The translations under genes were made by a program, and so were the position numbers. Shown piece after piece: positions 47,251 through 59,539 of a stretch of DNA of 64,000 nucleotides. The stretch lies in assembly GCA_009741485.1 (NCBI GenBank), contig CM019219.1, forward strand, positions 7,507,081 to 7,571,080. The letters are read 5' to 3'. This stretch comes from Malurus cyaneus samueli. Taxonomy: Eukaryota; Chordata; Aves; Passeriformes; Maluridae. Each line of letters opens with the position of its first letter. Positions within the stretch are counted from its first letter, which is position 1. The notes beneath the pieces are model-generated. The model was not told the origin of the DNA. It worked only from the letters and a program-made list of their open reading frames with translations, and did no database searches.

Positions 47251-50200
47251 GAGACACAGCCAAGATCAGCTGTTTCCCCCCTCCCCAGATAGCATTCACA
47301 TGCTGACTATAGAGGCTTGCAAGGCTCTCTCACCAAAAAAAGAATAATTCTTTATCTCTCCTGTATTTGTCCTACATAAGATTTGGGGATTAGCAGCATT
47401 AAAAGGAACAAAATCCAAACCAAAGCAAGCAGGGTCAGCCGAGCAGCAGCTTGTTGGCAGCGATGCACTCACATGCAAATCAGCAGCACAGGGCAGAGCC
47501 AGCAGCCCTGAAAGCCTGCACAGACATGAAGATAAGGATGAGCTGGAGGGGGAAGAATTCCAGGAGATGGGTGAACCTGCCTTGGAACAGGAGAGAGGGT
47601 TTGCAGGAAGTGTAGCAGGTCCAAGTGGGGTGGTCAGTGGCCAGGAAGAGGATGGTCAGCATTGTGTGGTCAGGGGGCCTGGTTCCAGTTTGCAATTCGG
47701 GCCACTGGTGGCCTTCAGCCTTTTGCCAATGGCCAAGACCTGCATGTCCCAGTCAGGTGATGAAAGACATCTCTTGGTCTATGATAACTTGGGTGTGATG
47801 TGGATTCAAGGCTCTGGTTGAGGGTGGCTTCAAGGAGCTTTGTCTCTACCAATGAAAAACTGGGAGCAGACCCATCCATCCAGGGGTCAGTGAGCAGCAG
47901 GGGCAGGGTCTGCTCCAGAGGGGTTGGCACTATCATGGGAAAAAGCCAAGGCAAAGGGCGTGTTGTACCTTCAAGAGCACTCCTCAGATCTTTGAACCCC
48001 AGCTAACAGAAGCAGAAACCAGAAATTAAGGATCCAAGAGCTTTAAGAAAAAAAAAATTACAAAATCAAAGTTCCACTTGTACGAGTTATCTCACAGTAA
48101 GATCTGGGAACACAATCGAGCAGTTCCAATCCTCCTGTTCCCAGTTCTCATGCTCATTGAGGAGAACAAAGTTACTCCATTTGTGGAGAAACACAATTAG
48201 ACCCAGTGATACTGGTTTCAGATGTGCTGCTCCAGACTGAGGGAAAACATGACACTGAGATTTGTTAGGATAAAGTGACAACTATCATCCAATCATGTTA
48301 TCTGAAAAAAAAGAGAGAAAGAAAAGCTGAGCAAACACAGCAGTGTTAGAGAAGCTTCTCACACATAGTACCTTCAATCTAAGTGTGAAGTTAAAGAATA
48401 AAGAGTGTTTTCTCAAAAACCCCAAACTTCATTAGAGTTTTCCATAACAGACCAGTGCCATAAGTGGCCAACAGTCCAGCTAAGAACCCTTCAAGGCAGA
48501 CCTACAAGATGTTTGTCAAAGAATACACAGGCTGTACCCAAAGTACAGCTCCTGGCAGTGATCACCAGTCACTAGAGGGCATTTATGTCCATGAAGATGT
48601 CAGACCCAATTTTTTCACCAAAGGTATGATTAGTTAATGAGACTTGACTGTTCCTAGAGCCCAGCTAAACAGCTGAACAAATCATGGGGAAGAAAACACA
48701 TAAGCACAATTAGCAGAACTCTTCACAGACTTTCAGAAATGTTGACAGCGAGTTACAAGATCAAGCCTGGTTTGCTTTCTTTGTGGTACAGCGTAAAGGA
48801 CAGAATAAAATATTGAGGGTCTCACGGCAGAATTAACAAAGATTCAGGTCCCTTAGGGTAATGGAATAAGAGCAGAGATTCAATTGCCTATAAAAATGAC
48901 CTGAAGGGGTGGCCAGAGTCTCATTCAGAAATGGGAATATAATGTGAAGAATGGAAATAGTATTTTGCACCTCAACAGGTACAAAATTATCAATCTGAGC
49001 ATCTCATCAGGTAGGAAGTCAATCAGGAGCTTACATGTTTGTTCCATGGTGTCATGACTTGGATACAAAAACTTCTTGTATTAATCAGATTTTATTTAAT
49101 AAGAAACTAGAAATACAAAGCTGCAAGTAAATCAAATAAAAGCTGAAGAACTGCCTCGATAGGATAGAAGGTGCTATCCTTTAAAGAGAGGAAAACTCTT
49201 AACTTGGCCTCACAGAAAGTGATGAAGTCGCTGAGCACATCGCTATGGAAGACTCCAGCATTTTTGCCTTTTGTGCTGGACATACAATTGCTGAGGTCAA
49301 CAGAAGCATTTAACAAAATATACCAACTTTCTTGAATCAATGGTTTAAATGAGCTTTCACTTTCCTCAGACTTGCTCATCTGTTATTTGTTCGACCATGA
49401 CTAAATATGCCATGTGGGAGAAAAAAATTAAACACTGAATATTGGAGCAAATCTGAGCAAAAACATTGTAGCCTTCAAACTCACCTGCTAGTTCATGAAC
49501 AAAATAATAAAAGTATTGCTAATGACAAAGGATCAACATCACTGTAGTCCTGTTAGTTTAAAATACAAGCAAGACAGATGCAGTAAGGAAGAAATTACCT
49601 CATATAAACCTTGTCTCTCCTTGCAGACCTTGCTCACATTGATAACTGTGGCTAGAGCATGGAAGATGCAGTTCACCATTTCTATGGGTGACTACCAAAA
49701 ATGAGATAGATTAACACCAATATTTCAGCTTCCTAGCTGGTGTACTTCCACAAACTCTGCCTCATTATTAACACAGTGTGATCCTCCCCAAATGGATACT
49801 TTTGCTCCCTTTCAATCCAGCTTTCTGCCCACATATCCCATGGCCAAGATAAAGAAAGGAAATTTTGGATAGGGGGGAGGGGTATTTTCTTTAGAAAAAA
49901 TCAAAAATCCAGCCCAGAGAAGGTTTTAAGTGCAGCTGAAACTACAGAAAGGCTGATCAGCATTCAGTGTCCGAGAAGGAGCAGGCAAGTGTAAAACAGA
50001 ACTTAAATCAATGAGACACAACTTCAATACAGAAAAAAAATTATAGGCTTAAGGCCTGGTGAAAGTTCCTGTTTCCAAAGATAATTGGAAGTTTTGTAAC
50101 TGAGAAAAAAGAAAGAAAAGTCACATTGCACATCAATGAGGTGGAAGAAAGTTCTGGTTATCTACATTGGCAGGGAAATGGTAATTAATGAAAATCACTC

Positions 50201-51509
50201 ACATTCTCTGGCCACTGCCAGCAATGGATGACAAGCTAAAATTGGCACATAATGATAGGCTGAAAAATGCTGCATATATTGGCAGCTTTTCCTTTTCCTC
50301 TTGGTATCCCCCAGCTGCAGTATTTATTTTTAGTTTGTTTAGAGATTTTGGATTCCTCCACCAGTCTCCTGTTCCTGCTTTGGTACTACAGCATGGTGGG
50401 GTCCTAGCACAAGTTCCCAGGCATGTAAGAAAATGAAAAATAAACCAGTTGTAGCTGTAGCAGGAGGTCTAATCCAGAGTAGCTGTTTGTGTTTATCATG
50501 TGACAACAGCTGGACTTATTTAAGCAGTCATCTTAAGCATGGTGAGACAACTTGGAGCTGGCTCCACAAAGAAAATTGAGTCCTGGACCTGAAACTTCTG
50601 AATTCTTACCCATCTCATGAAGGCAGCAGTCCAGAGTTAAGCCTGAAGGGAGCCATAACCACCTGAAAGCATGAACCACAAAATTCAGGGCTGAGGTCAC
50701 GAACCAGCAGAAAGTGCTAAGGAAAGAGATGGGAGTCCTGTGAAATACCAGGGTGCAGCAAGCATTTCAGAGGAGTACTTCACCTGTGAACTACTGAAGC
50801 AGGAGCTTCTTGCCAGGCTTGTTTACCTTCCAGTGTGGTTTGCTTTCCATGTCACACAGGAACTGGAGGCTCCTCCCAAGTGCACTTGCTGATGTGATAG
50901 TGTGAAATTTCGTTAATTGCTTCAAACCAGAGCCACAAATACAGCATCCTTAAAGAAAGCTCTGTGCGTGTAACAGAGCCAAATTTACCCCTTAATATCC
51001 ATAAAATGCTGTGGAACACTCAGATAAAAGGCATTAGAGAAGTTGACAGAGTAATAATTAAAGCTGACTGCTCCTATTTCAGCTGAAGACACGCTGACCT
51101 TCTGTTCAGGCATGGAAAAGCTGAGAGTCACACACACCTAGATGGGTGCTGTGCTGACTGTGAAGCTGCAGCAGGGCCCACAGTGCAATTCCAGGGTTTT
51201 TCCTTCCACCACAGTGTGCAGGGTGAAGGAAAACCAGCCACCGTGCTGGAGACCTGAAAGGTCAGTGACAAATCACCACACAGGATACAGATCCTGTCTC
51301 TCCACTCTTGTTTTGTTTTCCTCAGTGCACTGAAAAGAAATCAGTGAACCTACAAATGTGCTGCTCTGACCTCTTACATTGTTCCCTTGGGCTCAGACAC
51401 CAGTGCTGCAATGAAGCAGCTCCAAGCTGGCATGGCATTGTGGCATTGACATGCAAATGAAGAAAGCCAATGGAATATCTTCCACTCCCTATGAATGCTT
51501 GATTCTGGT
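47251..51509. other. Non-coding, few signals
   Basis: Exact octamers occur at 47473-47480 and 51451-51458, and a CTCF-like core at 48569-48582. An 84-codon frame at 47567-47821 and a 90-codon one at 49107-49379 are not recognisable. No transposon was identified. Confidence 0.45.
48569..48582 (+). promoter_or_regulatory. CTCF-like core motif
   Basis: TCACTAGAGGGCAT matches the CTCF core CCASYAGRGGGCRS at all but the first position and the last base. CTCF binds such sites with zinc fingers 4-7 and can anchor chromatin loops. The match is good but a single motif is not proof of binding. Confidence 0.3.
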
Positions 51510-51579
51510 ATTTTTTGTTTTCTTTTTATTTTTGTTTGTTTGTTTGTGGGGTTTTTGTTTTGTTTTTTACTTTTTTTAT
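51510..51579 (+). repeat. T-rich TTTG low-complexity tract
   Basis: About 70 bp is composed almost wholly of T with interspersed G, including three consecutive TTTG units. It is a simple low-complexity sequence, and no retroelement body is attached. Confidence 0.85.
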
Positions 51580-53852
51580 AGGTTGTATTTACTTTTTGAT
51601 GCTTTCACAGTCTCCCAGAATAACTTAGACGTATTCCTACTTCAACTGCTACATATTTTTCCCCAGCAGACTTAGAGCCTTAGTATGTGTTTGTTTATAT
51701 ATACATATAGATGTGTGTAAATTCAGCTTACTTTAGGAATAGGAATATTTTAAGCATTCAACTACAAGGAAAAGCATATGATGATTCTTTGAAATTCCTC
51801 AGTGTAAAACAACTGCAGCTGCCCCTGTCTTGCTTTAAAATCATCAGAAAATCTGAGACCTAACACCCAGCAATGATTATTCAGCTTGCATGAACTGGCA
51901 GCCTGTGTACCATCCAGGAGGAAAAAAAAAATAATACATTTCCCCCTTCCTCTTTTGGATCATCAGGGATGAGCCAAAAACTCAACAAGTAAAACTTGAC
52001 TGAAACTTTTATGGCAAAACTGTTCCAGAAATGTACTTTTTGCATGGTCTAATTGGATTTAGATCCCCCAGAGTCAAAAACAACTCCCCCCGACCCCTTC
52101 TAGCTGCTTTCTGAAAGAAAAACACTGAAATCTTCAGGGGGTTTAACTTGCTATGAAGGTACCAGGCAGGCTTTACCCAATCTTCCAAGTGCTTAAATCC
52201 AAAGTTCTTGCTGATGTCTGGGAAGACACCGAAGATCTGTGCATGGTTTACCTTGGAGATGCACATGGGGCAGCTGCAGGAGAACGGGAACGCGTTCATC
52301 TACCATGGCTGAATCAAAAAAACTTGAGCATATTTTTTCCCCCTGCATTAGACATCAGGGGACATTGTTAACAATGAAAGCAGTGGCAAAGCTCTTCTGC
52401 TCAAAGAGCTCACTGGTTTCAGGCACTGTGGAGATGGAGGCTGCTGCAAAAGGTGCTGAGTGCTGTTGTGCTCTGTTTCAAAGAGAAATGACATTTGTAC
52501 CCTCCCAGATGCTTGCTGAGCGCCGTTTCTACTTTCTTCTACCTATTCCTCCCCGAATTGTAACTTTTTAACATTTGTCTCAATTATCAAAAGTGAAACT
52601 TGACAAACATAATAATGAACCCCGGGCCAGGTTTCTCATGTGATCTACCACTTTGTGCAAAGACAAGAAAGAGTTTTTAGAATTTGACCAGCAAAAGGAC
52701 CTCAGTTCTTAGACATATATTTTAAGGTTTCTGTGTGTGGTTTTGGGTTTTTTGGTTTTTTGTTTTTTTTTTATGTATATAGCAATAGATATTAAAGCAC
52801 TCGGAATAGCTGAAAATTCTAAAGTTGCTTAATAACAGCATTTATTTTAACATCCTTGGCTATATATATGATGTTGAGATTCACACCCAGAGGGAGGGTT
52901 TGTTTTGTTTGAACCACAGAGCTGTGCTGCAGTGGTCCAGACAGTCCTAATTTAATTTGCCTTATGCAAAAACAGGAGAAAAAGTGTTTACATCTCCAAG
53001 TGTCTTCAATAAACCCATGGCTTATTGCTAATACCAGGCCTCTGTGAATCTCATCCCCAGGCCCAGTATTGCCATTGATTACCCTGAGGTTTTCAACAAG
53101 CTGCCAGCCCATGAACCCTCCAGAGGATAAGAGCAGACAAAAATAAGTGGGTGGGGTAAAGAGGAAGGGGATGTTTCAGTTCAGAGGATGCTCTACTAAG
53201 CACAAATTGGCTTGAAAGAGCAGGAACACAAACAACACACCACCCTTGGCAAAGAGCAAGCGAGCAAACAAAAATACCCCAGGATTTCTTGCAAAGGTGC
53301 CTGATAAATATCGAAATGGTCCTAGATTTCATTTAAATGTTAAAACTGTATTTGGACCTGAAAACAAAGGATAAACATATTTTTTCTGACATTCAGAGAT
53401 GTCTGATGACATGCAATTTCATTGCTTTTTCTTTATGATGTAATTTTTGTAAGTGATACCAGTTGTCATCAAACGTCATAAAAGCCAGACTTGCCTCAAG
53501 TCATCAATATTTATTGTTCTTTTCCAGCAGAGCCTGGTTTGAGTTTGGTGAGCATGGCTTTAATTGTTCAACGGAAGAGTTAAGCCCAACCTTTCCTAGC
53601 ATAAAACACCAGGCTGAGATGGATCTGCTGACATGATGCAATTGAGATCTTCTGGCAGCTGGTGCAGTAAATACCCTTCAAAGAGAAGGAAAAAAAAAGT
53701 CCAGAGGGAAGAGACGGGGATGTAGCTGGATGCTGGATTAGTAACAGGATATTGAGCTGTTTGCTTCTGGGTCAGACATTTAAGTCCTCCCTGGGCTGGA
53801 GCACCCACAAATCCTGCCAGGGACCAGGGGCAGGGGTTCCCAGCATTACACG
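51580..53852. other. Non-coding with a G/T tract
   Basis: Contains a G/T-only tract at about 52731-52772. Several open frames (for example 52239-52571, plus) are unrecognised. No RNA gene or transposon was identified. Confidence 0.45.
52731..52772 (+). repeat. G/T-rich low-complexity tract
   Basis: About 40 bp uses almost only G and T, with short GT steps followed by groups of G between T runs. The strand bias is strong. Confidence 0.8.
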
Positions 53853-54035
53853 TGGCATTAATTAATGGCATGGTTCTCTGGAGAAGCCAGGAAAGAACAG
53901 TGATCAACAATCCTGCCCTGAAGGGTGAGACTGAGACACCCNTACATGGCATTAATTAATGCCATGGTTCTCTGGAGAAGCCAGGAAAGAACAGTGATCA
54001 ACAATCCTGCCCTGAAGGATGAGCCTGAGACACCC
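53853..54035 (+). repeat. Tandem duplication, 89-bp copies at 94-bp period
   Basis: Copy one is 53853-53941 and copy two is 53947-54035. They match at 86 of 89 positions; the differences are one base in the AATGGC/AATGCC segment and two near the 3' end. Five bases separate them, including a lone N at 53942. The overlapping frames on both strands are consequences of the duplication. It could be a genuine segmental duplication or an assembly artefact in which two alleles were joined end to end. Confidence 0.95.
53945..53966. repeat. Perfect 22-bp palindrome
   Basis: The second duplicate copy begins with an exact palindrome whose left half is CATGGCATTAA and right half TTAATGCCATG. The centre TTAATTAA holds overlapping homeodomain cores on both strands. 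The first copy has a G-for-C change that breaks the symmetry. Confidence 0.85.
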
Positions 54036-55224
54036 CAGCCTGAGCCACCGCTGTGCCTGCCTGGGTCAAGGAGACACACCCTTCCTGGAAAGTTCCTGGA
54101 AAAACAGACCTCAGTCCCTTCAGCCTCTGCTTTGGGCTTCAAATCCTACATGTTATGGGATCATGGGGAAGCAAAACTAACAAAAAAACCCCAAACGAAA
54201 CCCTACACCCTCCCTTCTCTACAACTTGCTCTTCCACTGCTGTCCAGACCCTATCTGTTACAGGAATCATGGCCCATGCCTCAGAGGCTCTGTGAGGGAT
54301 GCTCATTTGGAGGGACATCTTAACCCATGGACACCCACAGCACCAGCCTCTCACAGACCCATCCTGACACTTTATTCTCTCCTTTCAGGAGATTTCCAAG
54401 TCTCCATGCCCCTCTTCTTTTGTCAAAGGGAAGCAGTTTAACTTCATGGGTGTTTCAGGCCTGACTGGAAGAAAAACTTTTGGCTGTGTGCAGTCACTAA
54501 AGCGCAGAAACGAACTGCAAAAGCCCATTTAAAAGAGTTTGGGACTGGAACAGTGGAAGTTTGACAAGGAGAGGGATGCAACAAAGAGAGAAAAGATGAC
54601 ATTTTTGGAAGGAGCTCTCTAAGCCTGAGCCTCTCTGGAGAGCTGCATAAAATTCACTGGAGAAGCTGAAAGCAAGGAACAAAATTCACCTGAGTTGTCA
54701 GGAGAACATTGTTCACAAAACCCTGATAATTTGGCTTTTAAAGCACACAGACTAACTCACATATGCAGAGGCTCAGACAGAGGCACTTCTGATTGCTTGC
54801 CACATTTCGTTTAACTGGGTGGGTTTTATTTATTTAATTTTTTTTTGTCCACACAGCTGGTAGAGGAAGCCTGTAAAAGCTTCAGTTCACATTTGTCTTT
54901 GTGAATATTTTATGCTACCACCCAGGATATCAACACTAGATCACCAAATCTCAGCACAGCACAGGTGCTGTACAGCTCAGATGTACCTAGGGTTAGACAG
55001 GCTAAAAATCTCATGCTAAAAAAAAAGGAATTTTCAGACTTTACTTACAGTTTTAATTGGCTTGCTAAGTCTCCTCGCACATGGCATGAGGCAGACTGCA
55101 TTCTGCTCACAGGCCTGCAACGCAGGGAGGTTTGGTCGGGATCTATTAAAACCTGTTTTCATCACATGCTTGACTTCCTTTAGCAGCACTCTGAGGCTCC
55201 ATGGTTTTCTTTATTTGTTATTTT
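54036..55224. other. Non-coding, nothing recognised
   Basis: Overlapping frames near 54053-54441 have no known motif. A T run lies at about 54836-54847. No transposon was recognised before the MIR-like relic. Confidence 0.45.
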
Positions 55225-55355
55225 GCATTTATAAACCCTGGGCCCTTCATGCACATTCATTAAGGAGTTCTCACAGCTTGCCTATGAAGTGGGTTCCTAC
55301 TTCTGCTCATTGCACTTCACACAGAGGAAAACCAAGCACAGCAACAGCTCTGTGC
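55225..55355 (+). mobile_element. Probable MIR-type SINE relic
   Basis: Strings in MIR order are recognisable: GCATTTATAAAC, CATGCACATTCATTAAGG (MIR: catgtattatctcatttaa), TTCTCACAGCTTGCCTATGAAGTGGGT (MIR: cctcacaacaaccctatgaggtaggt, split here by changes), TTCCTACTTC, TGCACTTCACACAGAGGAAAAC and AAGCACAGCAACA (MIR: attttacagatgaggaaactgaggcacag). Divergence is high, as expected for this age. The element has no coding role. Confidence 0.5.
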
Positions 55356-55933
55356 ACCTCCAAGGGGGATGCCAGGATGCTGTGAGGAGCCCAGCCCTTC
55401 AGAGGAGGCTTTTAGGAGAACATTTCTCTAGGTGCCACCTTCCTGACTGAGCTCAGGGTGCTACCATGCCCGTGGGAATGAATTAAACCAGTGCTGTTTA
55501 TTGTTGCTTCTTCACCTTTCTCTGTAGCTGTAAATCCCCGTGGGCTGCACTGGGAGCCAGGCAGGGAACACCAAGACTCTGCTCCTTTAGTGAGGTTCCT
55601 GCCTGTCAGGAGCAGCAGAGCAGCTAAACCTGCAGAAGAAAGGTCAAACACGCTCTGCATGAGCCCAAGCACCAGTACCTAATGGAAGAACTCCCCTTCC
55701 TTGCCCAGTGTGAGGCAAGGTCCCAGCTCCAGATCCAATTCCACCAGCTCAAGACACAATCTAGCATGTTTGCAGCAAAGTCTGCACGGGGAAGTCCACA
55801 ACCCCAAACCATTGAGCCCGAAACTTCTTACCCTCAGAAGTGACACTCTTTAAAACCTTCCTCCAGCAGCAGCTCAGCCTTCTGCCAAGCTCTCCCATTT
55901 CCCTTCTCTGGAGCTGGACCACATCCCACATGA

Positions 55934-56178
55934 CTCCTGCTGCCTGAGGATGCCATCCTGCTGCCTGAGGATGCCATCCTGCTGCCTGAGGATGCCATCC
56001 TGCTACCTGAGGATGCCATCCTGCTGCCTGGGAATGCCATCCTGCTGCCTGAGAATGCCATCCTGCTGCCTGAGAATGCCATCCTGCTGCCTGAGAATGC
56101 CATCCTGCTGCCTGAGGATGCTATCCTGCTGCCTGAGGATGCCATCCTGCTGCCTGAGAACGCCATCCTGCTGCCTGA
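55934..56178 (+). repeat. 21-bp minisatellite, about 11.7 copies
   Basis: A 21-bp unit (CTGCTGCCTG, then AGGATGCCATC or close variants) is repeated about 11.7 times. Variants alternate GAGGATG and GAGAATG, with single changes such as CTACCTG and TGCTATC. Because 21 is a multiple of three, the unit stays open in several frames. One strand reads MPSCCLR over and over, and the other an SGSRMA-type repeat. These frames (55950-56438 plus and 55834-56316 minus) have no start context, splice structure or family resemblance and are explained by the repeat. Length polymorphism between individuals is likely. Confidence 0.95.
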
Positions 56179-58973
56179 TGGCACATCCAGAGATGGCCCA
56201 GGGGACCCTGCTGGCTGTTGGCGTGGCCTTTGATCATTTCCATTTGTTTCATGCTCTGTACATGAAAAATCTGGGGGAAAAGATCTCTCTCCATCCTTGT
56301 CCTGACTCTGTGACAAGGCCTTGCCTCCAAGAAATTTGGAGGCAGGTGAGAACTGAGTGCAGAGGTGGCGATATTCTCACTTTTCAGGTTCTAAGCTATC
56401 ATATAGCTTTTGCTCATCCTGGAGCCTGGGACCAGTAAGCTTGCATTTGCTTTCAAAAAGCATAAAACAGATCTTCAATCCACTCTCATTTTCAAATTTT
56501 GATAAAGAGCTCAGTTTGGTTTTCTTTTTTCACAAAGAAATCCTACTCCAGAAAGTAATGTAAAATATATATTTATGTTCCTGACACTTCAGGTCTTTTT
56601 TTAACAGCAGGAAAAAGGACTGAGTAAAGAACACAGACTTTTTGAGATTGTCCAGCCCAGAAGGTAATGTAGCAACATCATTCTTTTTAAATGTTAGAAA
56701 CCTTAAATATAGTTCCTAGAAGAAATGACACTTTTTCTACAAGTTATTTCAATTTTGGCCAAATTTTTCAAATTTTCTCTTTCATTGTGAAATAGAAATT
56801 CCACTCTCCCAAAGGGAAAGAAAAATGGCCCTTTTCTGTGTATAAGACTTTCTGTCTAATTTTCAAACTCTAGTGCAGATGTGTTACCTTGTTGAATGTT
56901 CTTTCCATTACACTGGAGGATAGTCCGCAAGGAAATGACTTCACAAATATCATGGAAGAGAGTGGATTAAGAGTTACAAACATGAAGTTTGGCCTTAAAT
57001 GAAAGCTTGAATAAAATTGTGAATTTTAGGGCTATATGCATACTGGTTGCTCTTTAGTGCAGTGTATGGGTCTGTCCCAATGCCACCATTCAGTCTGGTC
57101 CCAGTTCAGCATTTCCAGAGGTCATTATGCAGATTTCCAGTAGCTGCTGAAGCACTGCCCAGTAGAGGCAATATCTGGTGATCTCTCATTTGTTAAAAAG
57201 CTCTGGGAGTCCTAACCTTTACAGAATGGTACATTGAATTTTGGGTGAGTGTTATGTGATGTGAAGATTAACAATTCAGGCACTGGGAAATTGTGAAGCA
57301 CACGGGGAACAAAACTACATAGACTGCTTTTACTTGATAATGGGGATCAATTTTTTAATTCCTGTTGAGGAACTGGCAGTGTAGGCAATGCCAGGAGATG
57401 TTATAAATGCACCCTGCACCCCCAAGAGGTGTGCTCAGCTGTTTGGAGTGAGGGAGTATGGCAAAACTTTTCCTTGAATAAAGAGAGGAAGAAAACTCAC
57501 TCTATTTAACAAAACACCTTCTGGTAGGCACAGAGAAACCTGTTTTCAAACAGGCCTTTCATCTCTTGGAGAAGAGTTATCTGTTACCTGTTTGTGAAGA
57601 GACAGGTCGCCATGTCTGTGGGGCGCTGATGAAATGTCTTGGGATAATAATTGGCCCTTACAAGAGCCTTCACTTAAAAAAATTATTTACCAATGTCAGT
57701 TTAACATTCCTTGCCTAAGAGTGCCTGGGTATCACCAAAGACAGTGGTGTTTAGCTGAGCTAAAGAGCTGTTCAAACACACTTGTGACTGGAGCACAATA
57801 GGGGCAGCCACCACAGTCTGGGGCTGAATGGGGCTCACTGAGCTCCTGCTCCAGCAGTGCTTTTAAAACTGGATTATGGGGGTTAATTCCCATCTGAACA
57901 CTGGAAAGTTGAGTTTGTATTGGCAGATGCTGGCTCCAAAATGTAAACTGCGTGCCCTGCCTGCTTTAATAAAACAGACCTGTCTGTGTGCACGTAACCC
58001 TCCTCACTTCTTCGGGGCCTTTCAGCTCCTTGGATGACACTGGCTGGACTCCAGACCTCCACTGCCCAAACAGCACGTGGCTAAACCACAGGAGAGGCTG
58101 CAGCACCTCTGTGTTGATAAAGCCAGTTCTGCTGAAATATCCAGAATTTTATCTTTATCCAAAACATCGCTGAGCTGGGCCAAAAATACCATTAGCTATT
58201 TCCATCCTTATCCCTAATGTTCACACAATGGAAAAAGGTGAAACGTGATGTTAAAAAAAAGGGCTTGGGTTTTTTTCAGATGCAAGAAAATAATTACCCT
58301 GGGAAAGGCTCATTCTTGTTGTCTTATCCATCTTCTGTTTGGAGGGCTTGGTCCTGCAGAGCTCCTGGCTCCACCTCTGACTGTCAAGTTTTTAATACGT
58401 AATGAAATGGAAAAAAAAAATCCCAGTTTTCCCTTAACCTTAGAGACATTGATAACATGCAGTTAGACATTCCCTTTGGAAAGACATGGCCCTGGAAAGG
58501 CACCAGATAGGAGCCTGGGAGTTCCAGCACTGTCCTGGAAATATTACTGTGTTCAAGTCGGTTGTGTGTATGGAAGTGAGCGCTGTGCCCCGTCAAAAAG
58601 GATGCAGGACAGGGTTTATAATATGAGTCCAGGAGCCTGTGGTTTACAACTGTTCATTAATAATCTCCTGCACACAAAGGTGTGGAGCATTCCAGCTGAA
58701 TTCAGTTTGTGGCACCATCCACCTTGGATAAACAATGCGCAGGGTTGTGTTCCTATAAACTCCTTGGCCAAATAATTACTGGGATTCTTGTCAGCAGTCT
58801 GAAAAGGGGGAAAAAGGTCTTTCATGAAGAGAATTAAGAGCCACTGACTTTCATGCAAATATGTCTTTCTTGTGCTTCCTTTCTCCTCTCCTATTTTCCA
58901 ACAATGAGAGTGTTTTAGATGGCCAGGAAAGAAGGATTTTGGGAACGGAGGTGCTGCATTTTGGTTTGTGAGT
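56179..58973. other. Non-coding, nothing recognised
   Basis: AT-rich in its centre (56500-57400) with no recognised repeat. An exact octamer lies at 58853-58860. Short frames such as 58476-58775 (plus, 99 codons) are unrecognised. Confidence 0.45.
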
Positions 58974-59012
58974 ATTTTTTTGCTTGTTTGGTTGGTTGGT
59001 CTTTTTTTTTAA
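58974..59012 (+). repeat. T-rich tract with GGTT units
   Basis: T runs flank three GGTT-type units (TTGGTTGGTTGG) and precede a ten-T run. It is low complexity only. Confidence 0.75.
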
Positions 59013-59539
59013 AAGTGCACGTAATTTCATAATTAGCCTACAGCAAAAATTAGCCCTTCATGTAGATTCACACAAAAAAAATAGGCTTTTTGCTGGGACT
59101 GTAGTAAACATTTTTAAAACAGACGTAGCCTGAGGTGAAGCTATTCTTGTGCTTGTGTTTAGAAAGGAAAGGATAAAAAAAAATTGTGAAATGGATCATT
59201 CCTGAGTGGATTAAAACTGTAAATTCCTGTTAAAAACACAATCTGCAATCATGTGGGCAGATAGTGCATCCTACTATATAATAATGTCTCTACCTGGAAA
59301 AAGGAAGGGCAATTTAATTGACACACATTTTCAAATCCACAATAAGTCAGAGTTTGATGCTGTAACCCTTATTCTTGGCAGTAATCTTTACTCACCAGAG
59401 CGGTCTGCTGGTTTCACCTTTTACCAGCACTAAACTGCGGGGAAAATAAAGAATATCCATGGATAAATTTTTACCTTTGTTAAGATGACACATTCTCTTC
59501 AACCATTCAAGAAATATCATCCTCTCTTATCACCCTCTC

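Noticed and set aside
55834..56438. 160-codon minus and 162-codon plus frames with seven-residue repeats
   Set aside because: The 21-bp minisatellite, a multiple of three, explains both frames. There is no start context or splice evidence.
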